Shown here: positions 1 to 5,774 of the stretch, one piece after another
Layout of the letters: each line of letters begins with the position of its first letter
Position numbering within the stretch: position 1 is the stretch's first letter
Source of the DNA: an uncultured Eubacteriales bacterium
Lineage (GTDB): Bacteria; Bacillota; Clostridia; Christensenellales; Borkfalkiaceae
NCBI GenBank assembly: GCA_900556195.1
Contig: USOJ01000021.1
Coordinates: forward strand, 1-9,781
DNA: 9,781 nucleotides
Direction: 5' to 3'
Notes under the pieces: model-generated
Told to the model about the DNA's origin: nothing
Database searches by the model: none
Seen by the model: only the letters and a program-made list of their open reading frames with translations
Position numbers and translations under genes: made by a program

Positions 1-94
1 CGCCCGAAAGTCTTTCGAGTTCTTTTTTTAATTCTTCGTCGCTAACCTTTTCAAGCCATTCTTCATAATTTCTTTTTACGTTTTCGTTAAGCAT
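1..94 (-). CDS. 5' end of a probable phospho-sugar mutase (partial, runs off the left edge)
   Basis: Only the first 31 codons are present. The protein starts MLNENVKRNYEEWLEKV and continues with an acidic/lysine-rich helix (SDEELKKELERL). The start is ATG at 94-92, with an AAAGGAG ribosome binding site at 103-109 about 8 nt upstream and a good promoter at 118-146. The N-terminal pattern Tyr-x-x-Trp-Leu followed by a charged helix resembles the extreme N-terminus of Bacillota phosphoglucomutase/phosphomannomutase (PgcA-type, alpha-D-phosphohexomutase) proteins, which interconvert hexose 1- and 6-phosphates. That assignment rests on a short, non-catalytic segment: no active-site serine loop or metal-binding loop is inside the window. 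The existence of a gene here is much surer than its identity. It is divergently transcribed from the operon beginning at 542. Confidence 0.5.
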   Translation of the reverse strand, partial: MLNENVKRNYEEWLEKVSDEELKKELERLSG

Positions 95-117
95 ATCTTT
101 TGCTCCTTTCGCATCGT

Positions 118-146
118 ATTTTATCATTACGCCGAAAAAAAGTCAA
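118..146 (-). promoter_or_regulatory. Promoter for the leftward gene at the left edge
   Basis: On the minus strand, TTGACT (-35, 141-146) and TAAAAT (-10, 118-123) are separated by exactly 17 nt. The expected transcription start is near 111, giving a leader of only about 17 nt that consists mostly of the ribosome binding site. Five of six bases match the consensus in each box. This is typical of a vegetative sigma-A promoter; no operator-like repeat overlaps it. Confidence 0.75.
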
Positions 147-388
147 TAAAAGCAATCCGACCCGCTCGAATATTTTCGTTCTTTTTCGGTCTTACCCGCC
201 CTTTTTCTTGCAGATTTTATATAATGGGCTATATTATTTATAAAATAAGATACAAAATGAATTTTGCTATTGATTTTTATTTACTTTTGTGCTTTAATGG
301 ATTATTATATGGGTGTAAATTGAATTTATCAATGAGTTCGGTTTACAAACGAAATTGCTCATCATTTTCCCCCTTATCATATATTTTT
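147..388. other. AT-rich intergenic DNA with no supportable gene
   Basis: This part of the divergent intergenic region is AT-rich and contains an ATG-initiated open frame of 95 codons starting at 224. I do not call it a gene. It has no ribosome binding site, its start codon overlaps a TATAAT sequence at 220-225, and its composition is rich in Tyr, Phe, Leu and Cys, as expected of AT-rich noncoding DNA and unlike the TCG/CTT/GAC-rich real genes around it. The TATAAT at 220-225 has no convincing -35 box at normal spacing. Confidence 0.6.
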
Positions 389-428
389 CAAGCAGCAGTT
401 TGCGAAGAGTTTCGCGGACTGCTGTTTG
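389..428. other. Long near-perfect hairpin (18-bp stem, 4-nt loop) of unknown function
   Basis: The left arm (389-406) begins CAAGCAGCAGT and ends GCGAA. The loop is GAGT (407-410). The right arm (411-428) begins TTCGC and ends ACTGCTGTTTG. All 18 positions pair if three G-T wobbles are allowed (392/425, 400/417, 401/416). It is not a standard intrinsic terminator: the + strand continues GAGTTTACGG and the - strand continues into A-rich sequence, so neither side has a T tract. It lies upstream of the promoter at 464-492, so it is not in the leader of the 542 operon if that promoter is the one used. It could be a small RNA, a relic of a palindromic repeat element, or a protein-binding cruciform. 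The structure is directly visible; the function is unknown. Confidence 0.75.
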
Positions 429-437
429 AGTTTACGG

Positions 438-451
438 AAAAAGTACTTTTT
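438..451. promoter_or_regulatory. 14-bp perfect palindrome, operator candidate
   Basis: AAAAAGTACTTTTT is a perfect two-fold-symmetric sequence centred 19-20 bp upstream of the -35 box of the 542 promoter. Its size and position would suit a dimeric activator or regulator. It could also be chance in AT-rich DNA; no second copy was noticed in the window. Confidence 0.3.
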
Positions 452-463
452 AGCGCAATTCCC

Positions 464-492
464 TTGCATTATTGCCTTAAATATTATATAAT
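464..492 (+). promoter_or_regulatory. Promoter for the 542-3134 operon
   Basis: TTGCAT (-35, 464-469), a 17-nt spacer and a perfect TATAAT (-10, 487-492). The expected transcription start is near 499, which gives a leader of about 43 nt before the ATG at 542. The leader carries an 11-bp direct repeat (500-510 and 520-530) and a CGGAG ribosome binding site at 531-535. Confidence 0.75.
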
Positions 493-499
493 GACGGTA

Positions 500-530
500 G
501 ATTTCCTTTAATAACGATGGATTTCCTTTA
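500..530 (+). repeat. 11-bp direct repeat in the 5' leader of the operon
   Basis: GATTTCCTTTA occurs at 500-510 and again at 520-530, exactly 20 bp (about two helical turns) apart, between the predicted transcription start and the ribosome binding site. Each copy contains a TTTCCTTT core, which could base-pair with purine-rich RNA. The two-turn spacing would also suit a tandem protein-binding site. There is no independent evidence for either role. Confidence 0.5.
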
Positions 531-541
531 CGGAGCGAATT

Positions 542-1495
542 ATGAGAGTAAGAAACGTATTCGGAATAGTTATCCGCAATTACGGATTATATTTCAAAAC
601 ACTTATATATAAATTCGTCGTTTTCGCGATTTTCGCCGTAACCACGGTGCTCGTTCTGCAAGTCAGAATGCGCGATTTATACGATGCGTTTTACCCCGTT
701 ATACAGGACGTGTTCGAAACGGTAAGGTCTTTGTTTTCGTCGGCGGGTTCGCAGAGTTCGGAAACGGCAAGCCAACTTACCACGCACTGGAACGATTTTC
801 TCGCTTTCGTGTCTAAAAATTACAGCAGTTTCGCGATTACGGCTGTACTTCTGTTTCTGATAGTATTCCTTTACAGATTTTTCTGCGAAATAGCCGACTG
901 CGTTTCGATGATAACGCTCGACGAACATATGTCGAGCCTGAGAAAAACGCCTTACGTTTCGACGCTTTTCGCCAATCTCCGCGCGATACTAAAATTCGTC
1001 GCGGTCGAAGTCGTTTTCGCCTGCGCTTACGCCCTGACGGTCGGCGCCGTCTGCTACGGCATGATTCTGCTTTTATACAACAATCTGCCCATACTTCTGC
1101 CTTTCTTTATTTTGCTATTCGTGTTTGCTTTTCAAGGGCTTTACAACACGTTTACGAGTCAGTTTATGGCTAAAGCGATAATCGAAAAGAAGAGCCTTAA
1201 ACTCTCGCTTAAAGAGGGTTTACGCCCCAAAAAGAAATATTTCTGGAAAATGTACGCGTCGTACGCGCTTATCAACGTGGTCGTTTACTATCTGTTTTCG
1301 TCCTCACTCGTCTTTACTTTCGGCGTCGGAACGGTGTTTCTGATTCCCCTTGCTTCGATATTTATCTGCGGAATGAAGACTATGGACTATTACGTTATAA
1401 ACACGCGTAAATACTTTATCGACTACGACAACATAGTCGTTCCGAAGGAACTCCGCGAAAACGACGAGCAACTTCTGAAAGACGTAGAAATCTGA
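542..1495 (+). CDS. Polytopic membrane protein of unknown function (six predicted TM segments)
   Basis: I do not recognise this 317-residue protein. Strongly hydrophobic segments lie at about residues 21-41, 97-115, 150-178, 183-203, 238-258 and 261-281. A polar, Ser/Gln/Thr-rich stretch (about 64-82) between the first two segments is probably extracytoplasmic or a loop. A Lys/Arg-rich stretch (about 211-235, KAIIEKKSLKLSLKEGLRPKK) between TM4 and TM5 and an acidic C-terminal tail (about 285-317) are probably cytoplasmic by the positive-inside rule. There is no signal peptidase site, transporter signature or catalytic motif. The ATG is preceded by CGGAG at 531-535 and a promoter at 464-492. 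The stop is 1 nt before the ylmH-like start, so the two are almost certainly cotranscribed and translationally coupled. The link to an RNA-binding protein may be only operon convenience. Existence of the gene is very likely; the function is unassigned. Confidence 0.85.
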   Translation: MRVRNVFGIVIRNYGLYFKTLIYKFVVFAIFAVTTVLVLQVRMRDLYDAFYPVIQDVFETVRSLFSSAGSQSSETASQLTTHWNDFLAFVSKNYSSFAITAVLLFLIVFLYRFFCEIADCVSMITLDEHMSSLRKTPYVSTLFANLRAILKFVAVEVVFACAYALTVGAVCYGMILLLYNNLPILLPFFILLFVFAFQGLYNTFTSQFMAKAIIEKKSLKLSLKEGLRPKKKYFWKMYASYALINVVVYYLFSSSLVFTFGVGTVFLIPLASIFICGMKTMDYYVINTRKYFIDYDNIVVPKELRENDEQLLKDVEI

Positions 1496-1496
1496 T

Positions 1497-2231
1497 ATGA
1501 CGATAACCGAACGCGCGAACGACCTTTTAGAAAGGAGTTACGCGAAAAATATATATACTTATTCGGACTTTCTGACTTCCGCCGAACAGGCGGAAGTTTT
1601 GTCTGCCGTAAGCAATTCTGCCGTGGAATTTTTCGGCGGGTGCGATTTCGCCGAGCGTAAAAAAGCGCGATTCGGCAGAGAAGAAGATATTTCTTTAACA
1701 AGCGATTATTCTTTGGCGACACTTAAAATTTCGCCCAAAGGCGTGAAATTCGCCGACGATATATCGCACCGCGACGTACTCGGCGCAACCCTTAATCTCG
1801 GAGTCGAAAGAGGTAAAATCGGAGATATATTCGTCCGTGGCGGCGAAGCGTATATTATCGTAGACGAAAAAATAAAGCCGCTTATCGTTTCGGAACTTAA
1901 AAAAGTGGGAAGAAACCCCGTAGAAATAACCGAAGCCGTCGAAATACCCGAAAGTTTCCGCCCCGAAAGGCAGGAAAAGCGTGTTTCGGTGGCGGCGCTT
2001 CGAGCCGACGCGATAGTCGGCGGAGCGTTCGGCTTATCGAGAGAAGAGAGTTCTTCGCTGTTCAAAAAATCGAGAGTTTCGGTAAACGGAAAAGAATTCC
2101 CCGACGGAAGCAAAAAACTTAAAACGGGCGACGCGGTGTCCGTAAGGGGTTACGGCAAATTCGCATTTACGGGCGAAGACGGACAAAGCCGCAAAGGCAA
2201 GACTTTCGTCGTTTTAGAAATTTTCAAATAA
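1497..2231 (+). CDS. ylmH: YlmH-like S4-domain RNA-binding protein
   Basis: This 244-residue cytoplasmic protein has the two-part layout of the YlmH family. The N-terminal/central domain carries FGG (46-48), AER (52-54) and the hallmark block HRDVLGATLNLGVERGKIGD (91-110). A C-terminal S4 RNA-binding domain (about 164-224) includes LRADAIVGGAFGLSR, a SLFKKSRVSVNGK loop and the LKTGDAVSVRGYGKF strand pair. Family knowledge: Bacillus subtilis YlmH is encoded near the division cluster (ylmD-divIVA), binds ribosome/tRNA complexes and has been linked to ribosome-associated quality control. Here it sits instead behind an unknown membrane protein, 1 nt after that protein's stop codon, with only a weak purine-rich ribosome binding site (GAAAGA in the preceding codons), so coupling is likely. 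Length agrees with the family (about 250-260). The main alternative is another S4 protein of the photosystem-II S4-like family, which is effectively the same group. Confidence 0.88.
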   Translation: MTITERANDLLERSYAKNIYTYSDFLTSAEQAEVLSAVSNSAVEFFGGCDFAERKKARFGREEDISLTSDYSLATLKISPKGVKFADDISHRDVLGATLNLGVERGKIGDIFVRGGEAYIIVDEKIKPLIVSELKKVGRNPVEITEAVEIPESFRPERQEKRVSVAALRADAIVGGAFGLSREESSSLFKKSRVSVNGKEFPDGSKKLKTGDAVSVRGYGKFAFTGEDGQSRKGKTFVVLEIFK

Positions 2232-2303
2232 AAAACCCGTTAAAAACGAACAGCGACTTATATCGCGGACTAAAAATAATTTTTTAATAAAGGAGAGCAA
2301 ATT

Positions 2304-3134
2304 ATGCCAAGCGGATCGGGCGGACACGGCGGAGGAGGAAGCCACTTCGGAGGCGGAGGCGGAAGTCATTTCGGCGGAGGCGGACGCGGCGGCAGCGGAG
2401 GCGGCAGACCTCCACGCCCTATATATTTCGGTTTCGGCGGAACAAGATATTACGTTCCGCTTAAAAAGTCGAACGCGATACGATCGTTTTTCGTACTCGC
2501 GATATTTTTCGTCGTAGTCGCGGCGGTGCTTATGCTCGGCGGATTCGCGCCGAATAACGATCTGAAAAAGATAACTGCCGACCGACAGAGATATATAGAA
2601 ATGATTAACCGCGCGGAAAAAGATTCGTCGTACGTCCGCGAAGGGACGATTACCGGTACTTTTTACAATTCCGATTGCGGCAAATGGTATTTCACCTACG
2701 TCATTCCGACCGACGGCGGGTACGGCGATCTCGAAGGCTATTCTTATTCTATTTACAACGCAAACGAGATCAAAAATTTCGTTCCGGGCGAAACTCTCGA
2801 ATTTGCGGTCGGTTTTACGCCCGTTACCCCTTCGACGGATTCTATCGATATGGGGTATAAAAACAAGCCCCTATCCGACGACGGCGAATATATAAGCATC
2901 GTAAAGGAACGCCGGAATTTACGAGCGTTCGGAATTCTTTCATGCGTGGCGAGCGCGGGATTTCTGACGGCGGGCGCGGTGTTGCTGTTCAAAAATCTCA
3001 GGAAAAAAGAAACCGCAGGCGAAACGACGGAAGACGAAAACGGAATTCCGATTCGCCGCTGCGAATATTGCGGCAGCGTTCTTTTGGATAGCGAGACGAA
3101 ATGCCCGAATTGCGGCGCGAGTATCAGAAAATAA
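2304..3134 (+). CDS. Gly/His-rich membrane protein with C-terminal zinc ribbon
   Basis: This 276-residue protein has an unusual layout. Residues 1-35 are low-complexity Gly/Ser/His, including two tandem GSHFGGGG units (12-27). A short Pro/aromatic segment follows (RPPRPIYFGFGGTRYYVP, 35-52). TM1 is at about 60-81. A soluble domain of about 125 residues (82-206) is rich in Tyr and Gly and reads like a beta-rich extracytoplasmic domain. TM2 is at about 208-229. The tail ends in a zinc ribbon with C253-x2-C256 and C267-x2-C270. Both termini are therefore probably cytoplasmic, with the central domain outside. Small zinc-ribbon membrane proteins with Gly-rich N-termini occur in Clostridia but have no established role that I can name. 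The start is fixed by AAAGGAG at 2289-2295. It follows ylmH by 72 nt with no visible terminator between, and ends just before the strong terminator at 3143-3179. Confidence 0.85.
   Translation: MPSGSGGHGGGGSHFGGGGGSHFGGGGRGGSGGGRPPRPIYFGFGGTRYYVPLKKSNAIRSFFVLAIFFVVVAAVLMLGGFAPNNDLKKITADRQRYIEMINRAEKDSSYVREGTITGTFYNSDCGKWYFTYVIPTDGGYGDLEGYSYSIYNANEIKNFVPGETLEFAVGFTPVTPSTDSIDMGYKNKPLSDDGEYISIVKERRNLRAFGILSCVASAGFLTAGAVLLFKNLRKKETAGETTEDENGIPIRRCEYCGSVLLDSETKCPNCGASIRK
2337..2384 (+). repeat. Two tandem 24-bp units encoding GSHFGGGG
   Basis: Within the Gly-rich N-terminus, residues 12-19 and 20-27 are the same octapeptide GSHFGGGG. The DNA units differ at a few third codon positions, so the repeat is kept at protein level and may not be recent. 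The flanking GGA/GGC codon runs (2322-2405) are imperfect extensions and would be prone to slippage. Confidence 0.7.
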
Positions 3135-3142
3135 CGACAAAA

Positions 3143-3179
3143 CCGCCCTGCGAAATCTTTTTCGGATTTCGCAGGGCGG
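3143..3179. terminator. Bidirectional intrinsic terminator between convergent operons
   Basis: A perfect 15-bp stem (CCGCCCTGCGAAATC at 3143-3157 with its complement at 3165-3179) closes a 7-nt loop (TTTTTCG). On the + strand it is followed by CGTTTTATTTTT, a good T tract, ending the 542-3134 operon. On the - strand it is followed by TTTTG, a weaker T tract, and it lies 4 bp beyond the helicase stop codon, so it probably ends the gltX-helicase transcript too. One hairpin serving both convergent units is a common compact arrangement. Confidence 0.9.
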
Positions 3180-3183
3180 CGTT

Positions 3184-5757
3184 TTATTTTTCTGCAATAT
3201 ATTTTGAAGGTATAAGCGATATATACGGCGACGGCAACGACGGATATTCGACCGAGCCGTAAGGTTTCAGCGTTTTATAGGTTATCGCGAGTTTCTTTTT
3301 CGCTCTCGTCAAAGCGACGTAAAATATCCGTTTTTCTTCATCTTCCCGCCCCGACGTTCTCGCCGGATAAGACGGAATTTCGTCCTCGCCGACGCCCGCG
3401 AATATAACGAACGAAAATTCACAACCCTTGGACTGGTGTACCGTGATGAGCGGTACTTTTTTCAACTTTTTGATTACCGAGTCGAGTTTGCTGCCCGACA
3501 ACGCGGTATCCGACAAATATTCGCCGAGCGCGAGTACGGGGTATTCCGCCGCGCCGACGTCTTTAATCGCCGCGTACAAGTCGTTAGCCGCTTCTCTGTC
3601 CGCTTTCGGGGTTTCGGGAGTTATAAGCGAATAAGTTGCCGAAATATCTTTTATAAGCGAAAACACGTCGCCTTTTTCGAGTTCAACCTTAAAACGCTTC
3701 AGGTTTTCATACAGCGGCTTAAAGTCGGCAAGGTTCGAACGAACGACGTTCTGTCTTACGCTTGCCGAAGGAACGATATACCCGTCGAGCATTATTTTAA
3801 GGCAATCTTTCGTCGCCGTAACGTCCGAAAACGCATCGTGCGCGCGGTCGTTTACCACGCCGAATTTTTCGCAGAGCGTAGAGAGTTTATAGTTCTTTTC
3901 GTTTTTGAAAAAGGTCTTCGCGATGACGAGCGTATCGTAATACGCCCTAACGATAAGTTCGATTTTTTCTTTCACGGCAAGTCGTTTCAGCAATATATCG
4001 TCGAACGCGTTCGAGTTGTGCCCGACGAGTACGCAACCGCTTGAAAAGTCGGCAAACCGCCTTATAGCCTCGTTTATACTCACTCCGCCGTGAGATTTTA
4101 TATAGTTCAAGTCGTAGCCGTGGGTTGCGAGCGCGCCCGAAGATATCTCTTTTTCGGGTATGACGAAAAGGTTAAATTCTTCCTTTTTCCCGCTCTTACC
4201 GAATTTAATTGCGGATATCTGCACGGGGTCGTCGCTTCGCGGATCCGCACCCGTCGTTTCAAAGTCGTAAACGATAAGGCTATTCTCTTCGTACGCCTTT
4301 ATAAGCGAATAAAAACCGTCGCCGTTAAGATAAGAATCTGCACGCGTAAAGTCGCCCACCGAAACGCCCGCAAGCGAGTAACTTCCGATAGCCGCAACCA
4401 GATCTCTTTTTACCGATTTTACGTATCTTTTAGTTATGCGTTCCATCGCCGCAATATCCGACGGGTTGACGATAAGCCGCATGAACGAAGTGAAATCTTT
4501 TATTATCGGGCGTTTGTCGAATTGATGATCGGCGTCGGCGGTAAAAAACGGTATTCTTCGTTCTTTGGGCAGATTCGCGTTTATGCGTTGCAAATTTTTG
4601 TACAACGTCGCGAGATATCTGTTGGAACGGGTCATCACGCATACGTCCGTATTTTCGCCGTCGAAATTCTCTATAAGCGAAAATATTCTTTTCGCTTCGC
4701 CTACGTCGCTTTCGCAGCCGTAGACCGCGATTTTTTCGCCGTCGGGTTCGTCGTTATACGCGGGCAACTCTTCGCAGTTTACTTTGGCAAGATAGCCTTC
4801 CGCCGCCCTTTTAAGCGTTTCGGTCGCCCGCCTGTTTATCGTAAGCCGGATTTCTTCGGGCGAATATTTTTCTTTATACGCCGAAATTATCTTTTTCGGA
4901 TCGGAGCCGCGCCAACCGTATATGGTCTGATTTTCGTCGCCGCAGAGCATAACCGTAGCCGAAGAAAAGAATTTTTCGACTATCGAATATTCGAGCAGAC
5001 TCGTATCCTGAACTTCGTCCAACACGACGAGTTTATACCCGTCTGTCGGGTAATCGCCGCCGAAAACTATCTCTTTGGCGTGAAGCAGAATATCGTCGAA
5101 GTCGAGAAGCGACGATGACGACAACAAATCGGCATAACGAAGGCAAAACTCGTTGCCGCGTGTTTTAAGCAGATTATAAAAATTGTAGTCGGTAATCTGC
5201 GCTCCGCTTTTTCTGAACGAAAACGCGTCGATATATTCGCCGCTATTTATAAGCGAAGCGATCGCCGCGCCGTAGCCGTCTTTCGACGAATACGAAAACC
5301 CGAGTTTGTCGCGTTCGTATTTTATAAGCGAAACTATCCGCGAAAGTTGCTTTTCGGGCAAAATCGTGAGTTTGTCGGCAAGTTCGGTCTTTTCGGCGAT
5401 CATCGCGTCGGCAAGGCTTTTAATGAGTTCGCCCGTGTCGGTTTCGTCCGCGACCGTAAGCCCGCCCGCAACTCTCTTTTTATAGGAGTATTCCTTGATT
5501 ATCTCAAAACAAAAGCCGTGAACGGTATAAGCGTTTACGGCTCTTTCGCCCACGTAAGTAAATACGTCTTCCTTTATCTCGTCGCGCGCCTTTACGGTGA
5601 ACGTCAAAAGAAGTATTTCTTCGGGCTTTATTCCTCTTTTTATTGCCTCTGCGACCTTATGAGCGAGCGTGAAAGTCTTACCCGTCCCCGCGGGGGCGAG
5701 CAAAAGCGAATTTTTATCGAATATATCTACCGCTCGTTTTTGTTCTGCCGAAAGCAA
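3184..5757 (-). CDS. UvrD/Rep-type SF1A helicase with an internal DEDDh 3'-5' exonuclease domain
   Basis: The 857-residue protein has the full superfamily 1A helicase motif set: Q motif (Q6), Walker A APAGTGKT (21-28), motif Ia around LLLTFT (49-54), Walker B DEVQD (247-251), motif III GDENQTIYGWRG (273-284), a motif-IV-like LTINRR (305-310, where relatives usually have NYRS), motif V TVHQSKGCEF (772-781) and motif VI EEKRIFYVALTRAK (807-820). Between motifs IV and V, in the region that forms subdomain 2B in UvrD/PcrA, sits a complete DnaQ-like exonuclease at about 493-655: Exo I DFETTG (D498, E500), Exo II GHNSNAFD (579-586, D586) and Exo III HDAFSD (H640, D645). Removing this insert leaves about 695 residues, close to the size of PcrA/UvrD. 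Expected role: ATP-driven DNA unwinding or translocation coupled to 3'-5' degradation in repair or recombination. The start is TTG, preceded by GAGGA at 5764-5768. An in-frame TAA two codons upstream, and no ATG or GTG before Walker A, make this start hard to avoid. The gene follows gltX by 17 nt. Confidence 0.92.
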   Translation of the reverse strand: MLSAEQKRAVDIFDKNSLLLAPAGTGKTFTLAHKVAEAIKRGIKPEEILLLTFTVKARDEIKEDVFTYVGERAVNAYTVHGFCFEIIKEYSYKKRVAGGLTVADETDTGELIKSLADAMIAEKTELADKLTILPEKQLSRIVSLIKYERDKLGFSYSSKDGYGAAIASLINSGEYIDAFSFRKSGAQITDYNFYNLLKTRGNEFCLRYADLLSSSSLLDFDDILLHAKEIVFGGDYPTDGYKLVVLDEVQDTSLLEYSIVEKFFSSATVMLCGDENQTIYGWRGSDPKKIISAYKEKYSPEEIRLTINRRATETLKRAAEGYLAKVNCEELPAYNDEPDGEKIAVYGCESDVGEAKRIFSLIENFDGENTDVCVMTRSNRYLATLYKNLQRINANLPKERRIPFFTADADHQFDKRPIIKDFTSFMRLIVNPSDIAAMERITKRYVKSVKRDLVAAIGSYSLAGVSVGDFTRADSYLNGDGFYSLIKAYEENSLIVYDFETTGADPRSDDPVQISAIKFGKSGKKEEFNLFVIPEKEISSGALATHGYDLNYIKSHGGVSINEAIRRFADFSSGCVLVGHNSNAFDDILLKRLAVKEKIELIVRAYYDTLVIAKTFFKNEKNYKLSTLCEKFGVVNDRAHDAFSDVTATKDCLKIMLDGYIVPSASVRQNVVRSNLADFKPLYENLKRFKVELEKGDVFSLIKDISATYSLITPETPKADREAANDLYAAIKDVGAAEYPVLALGEYLSDTALSGSKLDSVIKKLKKVPLITVHQSKGCEFSFVIFAGVGEDEIPSYPARTSGREDEEKRIFYVALTRAKKKLAITYKTLKPYGSVEYPSLPSPYISLIPSKYIAEK
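3211..5331 (+). repeat. Seven identical copies of TATAAGCGA within the helicase gene
   Basis: The 9-mer occurs at 3211-3219, 3622-3630, 3652-3660, 4300-4308, 4672-4680, 5248-5256 and 5323-5331, always in the same orientation and always in the codon phase TCG-CTT-ATA (Ser-Leu-Ile) of the minus-strand gene. The positions fall in the helicase parts and just ahead of the exonuclease domain. One further Ser-Leu-Ile, at residues 493-495, is encoded AGC-CTT-ATC. I did not find the exact 9-mer elsewhere in the window. Confidence 0.7.
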
Positions 5758-5774
5758 TTTTTATCCTCGCTTGC

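Noticed and set aside
389..428. Intrinsic terminator reading of the hairpin
   Set aside because: No T tract follows on either strand and there is no gene ending nearby on either side.
224..511. 95-codon open frame in the left intergenic region
   Set aside because: No ribosome binding site, start overlaps a TATAAT, it runs through the hairpin, the palindrome and the -35/-10 of the 542 promoter, and codon use is unlike that of the neighbours.
2337..2384. Gly-rich repeat as a CRISPR-like or noncoding repeat
   Set aside because: The units are in frame, keep the octapeptide while varying at third positions, and lie within a gene with a strong ribosome binding site.
3436..5118. Long open frames on the + strand opposite the helicase (3436-4044 and 4090-5118)
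   Set aside because: They are Arg/Phe/Val-rich shadow frames without ribosome binding sites or family motifs, lying fully antisense to a gene with all helicase and exonuclease motifs.
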